Source: a bacterium
Lineage (GTDB): Bacteria; Arandabacterota; Arandabacteria; Arandabacterales; JALGWA01
DNA: 6,086 nucleotides
Assembly: GCA_025774425.1 (NCBI GenBank)
Contig: JALGWA010000097.1
Location: 1 to 6,086 of the forward strand
Reading direction: 5' to 3'
Shown here: positions 1-5,488 of the stretch, in pieces
Numbering within the stretch: the stretch's first letter is position 1
Layout: the number at the start of each line of letters is the position of its first letter
The notes under the pieces: model-generated
The model's database searches: none
The model's input: only the letters and a program-made list of their open reading frames with translations
What the model was told of the DNA's origin: nothing
Made by a program: the position numbers and the translations under genes

Positions 1-322
1 CGAGATCGAGAAGACAGCCGGGTTCATAGCGTCGATATCACCTGACATCCCGTGGCACGTCTCGCGTTTCCACCCGCAGTACAAGCAGGCGGACAAGGAG
101 TGGACGTCGGCGGGCACCATAAAGGGTGCGGTGGAGATATGCCGACGGGCGGGCCTCAAGTACATCTACCCCGGGAATCTGCCGGCGGGCGACCTCGAAC
201 ACACCTATTGTCCCGCGTGCGGAGAGAAGGTCATAGAGCGTTCCGGTTTCTCCTCGACCAACCGGGGACTTGCCGGGACGAAGTGCAGGGCCTGCGGCGA
301 AGACCTCAATTTCGTGACCTAG
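1..322 (+). CDS. amrS: AmmeMemoRadiSam system radical SAM enzyme, C-terminal part (5' end outside window)
   Basis: The reading frame enters from the left edge (first full codon at base 2) and gives the last 106 residues of a protein ending at TAG 320-322. Fragment residues 14-27 (PDIPWHVSRFHPQY) and 51-61 (GLKYIYPGNLP) match the late part of AmrS proteins, the PflA-like radical SAM enzymes named for co-occurrence with AMMECR1 and Memo domains. The tail carries two CxxC knuckles, CPAC (70-73) and CRAC (95-98), which form the zinc-ribbon end typical of this family. The SAM-binding CxxxCxxC motif must lie upstream and is not visible. The enzyme is presumably cytosolic; as far as I know its substrate is not established. 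The nearest downstream gene points the other way, so this gene ends its transcription unit. The AUG at 131 is internal and is not the start. Confidence 0.85.
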   Translation, partial: EIEKTAGFIASISPDIPWHVSRFHPQYKQADKEWTSAGTIKGAVEICRRAGLKYIYPGNLPAGDLEHTYCPACGEKVIERSGFSSTNRGLAGTKCRACGEDLNFVT

Positions 323-348
323 CGGTGCGGCATTCGGGCGGCTGCCGG

Positions 349-975
349 TCAACCTGAAACGAACAACTTGCCCGCCTCGAACGCCCGGGCGAGGAGGTCG
401 CTTTTCCTCTCGGCCTGCCCCTTCTCGTCGAGTCCCGTGGCGATGATCTCACCGGCGTAGGTGAACCCCGTCACACTGAGGAAGGCCTTGATGATGCTCA
501 CGGTGGGCCGGTACATCTTGCCTTCCTCGGGCGCCGCACCGGCAACTATGGCGAAGCCCTTGCGCCGCGCGGCGTCGGGCCTGGGTTGGTCCAGAATCTC
601 GAACCTCGCCCATACGGCCTGGAAGCGGTCGATGAAGGACTTGAGCGAGCCCGGCGGCCCCATGAAATACACCGGTGTGGCGACAAGGACATGGGAGGCG
701 CCCAGGACTTTCTCGTAGATTTCGTTCATGCCGTCGAGGATGACGCACCTGCCGGTCTCGAAGCACTGGTTCATTCCGTCGCAGGCGCTGATGCCGAGGT
801 CGGTGGGGATGATGTAGGCTGGTTCGAAACCCTCCGCCGCCGCTCCTCTCAGGAATTCAGCGGCGAGTGTGTCGGTGTTGCCGCCCCGTCTGGGACTTCC
901 CAGCACCGCAAGGACCTGTCCCTTCTTGGTGATGCCCCCTTGTCGGCCATCGAGCGCGTCTCCAGCCATGTCCAC
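349..975 (-). CDS. NADPH-dependent FMN reductase / flavodoxin-family iron-sulfur-type flavoprotein
   Basis: This 208-residue protein has the flavodoxin-like fold of the FMN_red / iron-sulfur flavoprotein group, which carries out NAD(P)H-linked electron transfer in the cytosol. Visible marks are the FMN-phosphate loop GSPRRGGNTD (26-35), the segment TPVYFMGPPGSLKSFIDR (100-117) that contacts the flavin and dimer partner, and a cysteine cluster at Cys65, Cys71 and Cys77. In many relatives this cluster reads CxGCxxCxxxGxC; here the second cysteine is Met68 (CDGMNQC). Length is normal. The longest frame begins with GTG at 975, but ATG at 969 is two codons inside and just as plausible. Neither has a clear Shine-Dalgarno, and the conserved fold starts only near residue 18, so the start is uncertain. 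The gene runs divergently from the S9 peptidase gene and converges on amrS with 26 bases between stops. Substrate and redox partner are unknown. Confidence 0.85.
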   Translation of the reverse strand: MDMAGDALDGRQGGITKKGQVLAVLGSPRRGGNTDTLAAEFLRGAAAEGFEPAYIIPTDLGISACDGMNQCFETGRCVILDGMNEIYEKVLGASHVLVATPVYFMGPPGSLKSFIDRFQAVWARFEILDQPRPDAARRKGFAIVAGAAPEEGKMYRPTVSIIKAFLSVTGFTYAGEIIATGLDEKGQAERKSDLLARAFEAGKLFVSG

Positions 976-1028
976 CGCCCCATTCAGGTGTTGCGTAACA
1001 TCTGATTAGTAGTACCATTAGGTGTTTG

Positions 1029-1043
1029 ATTCTCGCCGAGAAT
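1029..1043. promoter_or_regulatory. perfect 15-base palindrome, possible operator
   Basis: ATTCTCGCCGAGAAT is a perfect 7+7 inverted repeat around a single central base (1036). It lies 7 bases before the Shine-Dalgarno of the S9 peptidase gene, close to the transcription start that the plus-strand promoter guess would give, and between the two boxes of the weak minus-strand guess. That placement suits a dimeric repressor controlling one or both divergent genes. With a one-base centre it is a poor RNA hairpin, so a DNA operator is the better reading. No regulator gene is in the window. Confidence 0.35.
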
Positions 1044-1050
1044 GATGCTC

Positions 1051-1057
1051 AAGGAGG
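1051..1057 (+). promoter_or_regulatory. strong Shine-Dalgarno of the S9 peptidase gene
   Basis: AAGGAGG, continuing into a G run, sits 6 bases before ATG 1064. It fixes the start of the peptidase at 1064 and rules for the reading in which the signal peptide begins MSTRVCLVSI. Confidence 0.85.
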
Positions 1058-1063
1058 GGGAGC

Positions 1064-2965
1064 ATGTCAACCAGAGTTTGTCTCGTTTCCATTCCCGTCA
1101 TGGTCCTGACGTCGGTCTTGCCGCTTGTCGCGGGCACGGCGCCGGGGGATTCCGTCTTCGTCCCCGACATAGAGACCTTCATGCAGATCGGCGCGGCCGC
1201 GAACCCGGCTATCAGCGCCGACGGCAGCCGTGTCTTCTTCGACGCCTTCATGTCGGGCGTGGACCAGGTTTACGAGATCCTGCCTTCGGGATGGCCCTAC
1301 CAGCTGACCGTGTTCCCGGACGGGATCGATTTCTACACCCCCTCCTATTCGGGCGACCGCGTGGTCGTCGGGGCCAGCGTGGGCGGGAGCGAGCAGTCCG
1401 ACCTCTACCTGCTCGATACCGGCACCGGCGCGATAGTGACCCTGAAGGCCGCCGACGGCGTCCGTCACGGCTCACCCGTGTGGAGTCCGGACGAGAAGTA
1501 CGTCTACTTCCGCTCCAACCAGGAAAACGGCACGGACTTCTTTGTCTATCGTATCTCGGTGGAAACGAGAATGGTCGAGAAGGTATCGGGCATACAGGGA
1601 TGGAACAATCCAACGGACATCTCGGCCGACGGCTCCAATCTCCTGATGACGTATTACTCGTCGAACGTGGATACCGATCTGTATCTCATCGACATCGCGA
1701 ACAAGTCCGAGCGGCTTCTGACCAAGCACAGCGGGGACTACGTGTTTTACAACGGACGGCTCGACCCGGCCCTCGAGTATGTGTATTTCCTTACCAACAA
1801 GAACCGGGACGGCATGGTCCGTGTCGCGCGCATGAAGATCGCAGACGGCGCCATCGAGTTCCTGAACGGCGAGTCGCCCTGGGAAACCGAGGAGATGGCG
1901 ATGACCCGCGACGCCCGCTACATCGCCTGGGTCGAGAACGTGGAGGGCTACGGCCTCCTTCACGCGATGGACCTGAGAACCGGTCGAAGGTGGAGTCTCG
2001 ACCACATGAAGGGGGTTGTGCAGGATCTCAACTTCTCGCGCGACGGCAAGCTCGTCTTCGCGTTCGCCAGCGCATCCCGCACATCCGATGTGTGGAAATA
2101 CGACGTCGCGGGCGGGGAGCTCGTCCAGGTCACTCACTCCACGTACGCCGGCACCGACCGGACGATGTTCGTGGAGCCCGAGCTCGTCAAGTATCGATCA
2201 TTCGACGACCTCGAGGTCCCGGCCTTCCTGTATGTGCCGGCCGGCTGGGACGGCCGGCCTATTCCGTTCATCATCCATGCCCACGGCGGTCCGGAATCGC
2301 AGTTCCGGCCGAGTTTCGTGAGGCATTTCCAATACCTCATACTGAACGGCTACGGCATCTTCGCTCCGAACATCAGGGGAAGTTCCGGCTACGGTATCGC
2401 GTACATGAAGAAGGACGACTACAAGAAGCGGAAGGACTCGATCAAGGACATCTACGAGGCCGCCAAATGGCTGGTGGACAACGGCTACGCCGAGTACGGC
2501 AGGATTGCCATCAAGGGCGGCAGCTACGGCGGCTATGTCGCCCTCGCCGCCCTGGTGGACTACCCGGAGGTTTTCGGAGCCGGCATATGCTCGGTTGGAA
2601 TATCCAACTTCGTCTCCTTCCTCCAGAACACGGCTGACTACAGGCGCGCCCTCCGCGAGGCCGAGTACGGCCCGCTGACGGACGTTGAGTTCCTCACGGA
2701 CATCTCGCCGCTGACGCACGCCGAACAGATCCGCGCCCCGCTCCTCCTGGTCCACGGCGAGAACGATCCACGCGTCCCCGTGGACGAGGCGCGCCAGATC
2801 GCCAGGGCCATAAAGGTCAGGGGAGGGACGGTGGAGACCCTGATTTTCCCGGATGAGGGTCACGGCATCGGCAAGCTGTCCAACAGGCTCATCTTCTACC
2901 GCAAGATGGTGGAGTTCCTGGACGAGTACCTGAAGAACGGGAACCTACCAGCCTATGCTCCTTAG
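1064..2965 (+). CDS. secreted S9-family serine peptidase (prolyl oligopeptidase / acylaminoacyl-peptidase type)
   Basis: This 633-residue enzyme should cleave short peptides outside the cytoplasm. Residues 1-26 form a signal peptide: Arg4, a hydrophobic run 6-23 and a likely cut near AGTA (23-26). There is no lipobox cysteine. Residues about 35-370 hold seven TolB/PD40-like propeller repeats, recognisable by SPDEKYVYF, SADGSNLLM and SRDGKLVF-type strands. The catalytic alpha/beta-hydrolase domain spans about 375-622, with the oxyanion loop HAHGGP (405-410), nucleophile Ser487 in GGSYGGY, Asp568 in GENDPRVP and His600 in DEGHG, so the triad is intact. NIRGSSGYG (436-444) is also typical of the family. 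Length fits S9C-like exported peptidases. The start has an excellent Shine-Dalgarno. The last 21 bases overlap the convergent metallopeptidase gene. S9A, S9B and S9C subfamilies cannot be separated with certainty by eye; peptide scavenging is the likely role. Confidence 0.92.
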   Translation: MSTRVCLVSIPVMVLTSVLPLVAGTAPGDSVFVPDIETFMQIGAAANPAISADGSRVFFDAFMSGVDQVYEILPSGWPYQLTVFPDGIDFYTPSYSGDRVVVGASVGGSEQSDLYLLDTGTGAIVTLKAADGVRHGSPVWSPDEKYVYFRSNQENGTDFFVYRISVETRMVEKVSGIQGWNNPTDISADGSNLLMTYYSSNVDTDLYLIDIANKSERLLTKHSGDYVFYNGRLDPALEYVYFLTNKNRDGMVRVARMKIADGAIEFLNGESPWETEEMAMTRDARYIAWVENVEGYGLLHAMDLRTGRRWSLDHMKGVVQDLNFSRDGKLVFAFASASRTSDVWKYDVAGGELVQVTHSTYAGTDRTMFVEPELVKYRSFDDLEVPAFLYVPAGWDGRPIPFIIHAHGGPESQFRPSFVRHFQYLILNGYGIFAPNIRGSSGYGIAYMKKDDYKKRKDSIKDIYEAAKWLVDNGYAEYGRIAIKGGSYGGYVALAALVDYPEVFGAGICSVGISNFVSFLQNTADYRRALREAEYGPLTDVEFLTDISPLTHAEQIRAPLLLVHGENDPRVPVDEARQIARAIKVRGGTVETLIFPDEGHGIGKLSNRLIFYRKMVEFLDEYLKNGNLPAYAP

Positions 2966-2970
2966 GTCCC
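2939..2970. terminator. hairpin over the convergent overlap, possible bidirectional terminator
   Basis: GGG-A-ACCTA (2939-2947) can pair with TAGGTCCC (2963-2970), giving eight base pairs with one bulged A (2942) and a 15-base loop. The stop codons of both convergent genes, TAG 2963-2965 on plus and TAG 2947-2945 on minus, lie opposite each other in the stem. No T tract follows on either strand, so a classical intrinsic terminator is not supported. No better candidate terminator is visible at this junction. Confidence 0.3.
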
Positions 2971-3319
2971 GGTCGGTCAGGGAGAAGTGATGCCCGATCT
3001 CATGGAGGAGCGTCTTCCTTATCCTGTGGTAGACGGCCTCGCGGCTCGAACATATGGCTTCGATGTTCTTCTTGAACAGCGTTATCCTGTCCGGCATGAC
3101 GGGCCGCATCCCGTACCACGGACCCCGGCGCTTCTGCGGAACGCCCTGGTAGAGGCCGAGCAGCATGCGGCCGCGCGGCATGCGTCTCATCATGGAGCGG
3201 GGGGGATAGTCCGCGACGACGACCTCCACGTTGTCCAGGTGGTCCCTGAAGTCCTTGGGCAGGCTCCCGATGGCCTCGGTGACGACCTGGCTGAATTCCT
3301 CTTCGCTGAGCGTGTACAT
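2945..3319 (-). CDS. minimal zincin metallopeptidase (PF06262 / former DUF1025 type)
   Basis: This 124-residue protein matches the small zinc metallopeptidase family typified by short stand-alone zincins. Family landmarks are SLPKDFRDHLDNVEVVV (19-35), LLGLYQGVP (53-61), PDRITLF (76-82) and the zinc site HEIGHH (106-111). His106 and His110 should bind zinc, Glu107 should act as general base, and Asp116 is the likely third ligand, giving HExxHxxSxxD. Relatives as I recall them have Gly where this has Ser113. Residues 41-51 are rich in Arg (RSMMRRMPRGR), which is unusual. No signal peptide or membrane helix is seen, so it is probably cytosolic. The frame stays open to 3961, but similarity starts at MYTLSEEEF (ATG 3319), which has GGGGGA (3333-3328) 8 bases upstream. 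It is the last gene of the membrane operon, 17 bases after the preceding stop, and its 3' end overlaps the S9 peptidase gene. Substrate unknown. Confidence 0.85.
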   Translation of the reverse strand: MYTLSEEEFSQVVTEAIGSLPKDFRDHLDNVEVVVADYPPRSMMRRMPRGRMLLGLYQGVPQKRRGPWYGMRPVMPDRITLFKKNIEAICSSREAVYHRIRKTLLHEIGHHFSLTDRDLRSIGW

Positions 3320-3336
3320 CGGAGCCGTCCCCCGTA

Positions 3337-3981
3337 CTATCTGATTATGCCCAACCAATCGTGGAACACGAAGTAGACTCTCCCGAAGAGGAGCGAGATG
3401 CGCGCCATCACCGTGTAGCCGAATGAGGCGCCGAAAGCGATCATGAGATAGAAAACACCGGTCCGTGCGATTCCTCCGAACACTCCCTTGTGCTCCCTGG
3501 AGAAGAAGAAGTACACGAGGGTCGACAACACGCCCACGAGAAGCGCGATGTAGCCGATGGATGTCCAGGTATCGTAAGTATGGAAGAGGGTGCCCTTTGA
3601 AAACGGCGAGAAGGTGCCGATGATCTGCGGCACGAGGTCGCCCTCGACGGCTGCGATCAGCTGGAGCCCCAGGCTGACCCCGAGCACGAATGTCAGCGGG
3701 AACCTGACGAGCCAGGCGGAGCGCCGCGAGAGCTGTGTGAACATCATGAATCCGAGCACGATCGGGATGATGTTCCAGTAATTGCCCTCGATGACCAGCG
3801 GTTCGAAAAGGTTGGGATAGGCGAAGTTCCAGAAGAGGTACACGGCCCAGTAGCCGGCCGAGAGCCCCACGAAGATGTACTCCGCGATCTTGTAGAGCGG
3901 GTTGTCCTTGTAAAGGAAGGAGTAGATGGCGAGGGTGAGTACGCCGGCGATCCAGACCCATATGCCTTCGGTCATCAACAT
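3337..3981 (-). CDS. six-helix membrane protein of unknown function (214 aa)
   Basis: I do not recognise a named family. The protein is strongly hydrophobic with about six membrane helices near residues 7-24, 32-52, 68-84, 94-114, 138-160 and 172-200. Short charged loops lie between them, such as SRRSAWLVR (85-93) and SREHKGVFGG (161-170), which by the positive-inside rule face the cytoplasm. GVSLGLQLIAAVEGD (101-115) and the loop PQIIGTFSPFSKG (118-130) stand out as possibly conserved. An open frame reaches 4053, but ATG 3981 is preferred: AAGGAAG (3995-3989) sits 7 bases before it and only one base separates it from the stop of the upstream gene. ATG 3975, two codons inside, is the alternative. 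The one-base junction implies translational coupling with the 275-residue protein, so the two probably act together as partners in a membrane complex. That is inference from order and spacing. Confidence 0.8.
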   Translation of the reverse strand: MLMTEGIWVWIAGVLTLAIYSFLYKDNPLYKIAEYIFVGLSAGYWAVYLFWNFAYPNLFEPLVIEGNYWNIIPIVLGFMMFTQLSRRSAWLVRFPLTFVLGVSLGLQLIAAVEGDLVPQIIGTFSPFSKGTLFHTYDTWTSIGYIALLVGVLSTLVYFFFSREHKGVFGGIARTGVFYLMIAFGASFGYTVMARISLLFGRVYFVFHDWLGIIR

Positions 3982-3982
3982 G

Positions 3983-4810
3983 CTACTTCTTCCTTCGCTT
4001 CTCCATCCAGAAGATAACATTCCCCAGCACGACGAAGAGAATGATGAGGACATGCGCGCTCGATTGCGAATCCATGCCGACCGTGGCCAGGCCGTAATTG
4101 CCGACGAGGCGTTCGTACTCGGCCGCTCCCTTCATGCCGCCGATCAGGCCGACCAGCTGCCCCGTCTGCAGGTACGGATAGTACTTCGGGGCGCCGATCG
4201 CCGTCTGGGCGGTGGCGAGATTGCCGCGGTAGCGCGCGTGGTAGTAATAGATCCACTGGTCGCTGCCCGGGACGCCCATGGACATCGATATCACCAGGCC
4301 GAAGTCCGCCGCGGACTTGATGTCCTCCATCATGGGAATCTCGCTTGCCGGCGTTCCGTAAACGTCTTCGCGGCATACGTCGTGGACATCGGCGCCGAGG
4401 TTGACGAGCGCTATGGCCCCGCCGGGTATGTATCCGAAGTTGACGAAATGCACGCCGTACTGCTTGTGGTACTCCCCTACGGCCACGGTCTCGAGAGCCC
4501 TCATGCCGAGGGGCACGCCGGTGGCCCACAGGCCCATCACGAACACCCGGAGGTCCCTGCTGAAGCAGTGCCGCATGATGGAGAGCGTCGCCGGATCGAG
4601 CTCGGGTGCGCCTGAGGGGTCATAGTCCATCGATATGAGCACCACGGAACCCGCCGGCAGGCCCTCGATCACGTCATAGAGCTGCTGGACCGGCGCGGTT
4701 ACGGCCACCGGCAGCCTGAACGGGAAGAACAGGGGCAGGATCACGGCCGCCGCCACCGTGAGGAAGATTATGCGGCGGTCCAGGTTCTGGATTCTTCCGA
4801 ATGCGCTCAA
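3983..4810 (-). CDS. doubly anchored membrane protein with extracytoplasmic alpha/beta domain, unknown function (275 aa)
   Basis: I do not recognise a characterised family. The protein has one helix near residues 13-31, preceded by basic RIQNLDRR, and one near 251-268, followed by the basic tail KRRKK. By the positive-inside rule both ends are cytoplasmic and the globular part (about 35-248) is outside. That part alternates strands and helices like a Rossmann-type fold: SVVLISMDYDP (55-65), a helix 72-82, LRVFVMGLW (87-95), a helix 99-117, VHFVNFGYIPG (120-130), FGLVISMSMG (170-179). GQLVGLIGGMKGAAEYE (217-233) is Gly-rich and looks conserved. No catalytic motif is evident. The start is TTG 4810: in that frame no other usual start codon lies between the preceding gene's stop and TTG, and the first helix needs this N-terminus. 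GGAGGA is 12 bases upstream, farther than usual. The gene sits 45 bases after the 207-residue gene and one base before the 214-residue gene, as one unit. Confidence 0.8.
   Translation of the reverse strand: MSAFGRIQNLDRRIIFLTVAAAVILPLFFPFRLPVAVTAPVQQLYDVIEGLPAGSVVLISMDYDPSGAPELDPATLSIMRHCFSRDLRVFVMGLWATGVPLGMRALETVAVGEYHKQYGVHFVNFGYIPGGAIALVNLGADVHDVCREDVYGTPASEIPMMEDIKSAADFGLVISMSMGVPGSDQWIYYYHARYRGNLATAQTAIGAPKYYPYLQTGQLVGLIGGMKGAAEYERLVGNYGLATVGMDSQSSAHVLIILFVVLGNVIFWMEKRRKK
3989..3995 (-). promoter_or_regulatory. Shine-Dalgarno deciding the start of the 214-aa membrane protein
   Basis: Read on the minus strand this is AAGGAAG, 7 bases before ATG 3981. It lies inside the last codons of the upstream gene (its KRRKK tail), which supports coupled translation. 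The 24 codons that precede ATG 3981 in the same frame are Ser-rich and merely mirror the upstream gene in another frame. Confidence 0.6.
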
Positions 4811-4842
4811 GGTAACCTGCCGTCCTCCCCGTTTGTCGACAC
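4807..4842 (-). other. possible 11-codon leader ORF coupled to the TTG start
   Basis: On the minus strand a near-ideal Shine-Dalgarno AGGAGGT (4857-4851) is followed after 8 bases by GTG 4842. That frame reads VSTNGEDGRLP and stops at TGA 4809-4807, which overlaps the TTG start of the 275-residue protein (4810-4808) as TTGA. Ribosomes ending there could restart at TTG, which otherwise has a weakly placed site. It may equally be chance, or a sign that the real start of the gene is this GTG with a frame change after it. No homology can be claimed for so short a peptide. Confidence 0.25.
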
Positions 4843-4855
4843 CGCGTGATACCTC

Positions 4856-5479
4856 CTACTGCATGTACGACCGCTCGATCCCGAGGATCATCCGAAGCGC
4901 CATCGATATCAGGCCGAGGTCTATGCCCAGCCTGATCCCACGCTTCGCGGCTGCATTGGGGAAACTCATTATCCACTCGGTGACATCGGGGAAACCGTGC
5001 CACATGGCGGCCCCGATGGGCACCCTGCCCAGCATTACGACTACGGCGGCAACGAGAAGCAGCACGGCCTCCTTGTTGCGGGCTCTGAACGCCCGGAAAG
5101 CCGCCGAGGTGATGAAGAACGCCAGCAGCGAATACATGGTGGACTCAAGCGGGTACTGTACATTGAAGTACAGATACATGAACGGTTTTCCCTCTTCCAT
5201 GCTCGTGTGGCCCTTGTAGAAGCCCGCAACCAGCATTACGAAGAGCGAGATGATGAGGATGATGGAATACTGCCAGTCCCGCGCCTTCGTCTTGATCTTT
5301 TCGCTGTTGGATCGGGCTAGGTTCACCGTTCCCAGGAATATGAAGAAAGAGATTATGCCTATGTACCAGTTCCTCAACGTCTGGTTGAGGTCGGCGATCG
5401 GCTTGGCCGGTATGAAGTGCGTGACTATGGAGAAGATTCCCATCACGAAGATGATTGCCAGAGGGATCTTGAGTCTCAT
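4856..5479 (-). CDS. six-helix membrane protein of unknown function (207 aa)
   Basis: I do not recognise a named family. About six membrane helices can be placed near residues 5-22, 37-55, 70-87, 110-130, 137-153 and 183-200. Basic loops RSNSEKIKTKARD (56-68) and RAFRARNKE (129-137) should be cytoplasmic, and the N-terminus MRLK too. The loop after helix 3, GHTSMEEGKPFMYLYFNVQYPLE-like (90-112), and the segment GAAMWHGFPDVTEWIMSFP (156-174) are aromatic-rich and would lie outside or at the membrane face. ATG 5479 follows the stop of the DUF6754-like gene by 9 bases, with AGGATGG (5490-5484) as a modest ribosome site. Size and helix count resemble the 214-residue protein downstream, but no clear sequence likeness is visible between them. 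It probably serves as an integral subunit of the same membrane assembly; this rests on gene order only. Confidence 0.8.
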   Translation of the reverse strand: MRLKIPLAIIFVMGIFSIVTHFIPAKPIADLNQTLRNWYIGIISFFIFLGTVNLARSNSEKIKTKARDWQYSIILIISLFVMLVAGFYKGHTSMEEGKPFMYLYFNVQYPLESTMYSLLAFFITSAAFRAFRARNKEAVLLLVAAVVVMLGRVPIGAAMWHGFPDVTEWIMSFPNAAAKRGIRLGIDLGLISMALRMILGIERSYMQ

Positions 5480-5488
5480 TCGACCATC

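Larger units (their letters stand above)
976..1063. promoter_or_regulatory. divergent intergenic control region
   Basis: These 88 bases separate the starts of the flavoprotein and S9 peptidase genes and must hold promoters for both unless each has an internal one. For the plus strand, TTGCGT (991-996) and TACCAT (1013-1018), 16 bases apart, are a weak sigma-70-like pair that would start transcription near 1025. For the minus strand, TTGAGC (1052-1047) followed 17 bases on by TCAAAC (1029-1024) is weaker still. The stretch 991-1031 is more AT-rich than its surroundings, as expected of a promoter. The exact elements are guesses because the sigma-factor preferences of the organism are unknown. 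Confidence 0.4.

Noticed and set aside
327..345. Possible terminator hairpin between amrS and the flavoprotein gene (GCGGC / GCTGC)
   Set aside because: Only five pairs including one G-U, a 9-base loop and no T tract; too weak to call a terminator in DNA this rich in GC.
38..357. Open frames on both strands across the amrS fragment (38-352 minus, 52-357 plus)
   Set aside because: Both are shadows of the amrS frame, which carries the family motifs and the zinc-ribbon cysteines.
2236..2258. Perfect 8-base inverted repeat GCCGGCCG / CGGCCGGC with a 7-base loop
   Set aside because: It lies in the catalytic-domain coding sequence (around VPAGWDGRP, residues 391-399) and is explained by GC-rich codons; nothing around it suggests a regulatory site.
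1042..2637. A 531-codon open frame on the plus strand overlapping the S9 peptidase gene
   Set aside because: It is a +1-frame shadow: Arg/Gly/Pro-rich, without domains, and wholly inside a gene with an intact catalytic triad. Long shadow frames are common in GC-rich coding DNA.
3320..3961. N-terminal extension of the metallopeptidase back to 3961
   Set aside because: The extra residues mirror the 214-aa membrane gene in another frame, are Arg-rich, and family similarity begins at ATG 3319, which has its own ribosome site.
3982..4053. N-terminal extension of the 214-aa membrane protein (24 residues, Ser-rich)
   Set aside because: It overlaps the end of the 275-aa gene, whereas ATG 3981 has a well-spaced AAGGAAG and starts directly before the first membrane helix.
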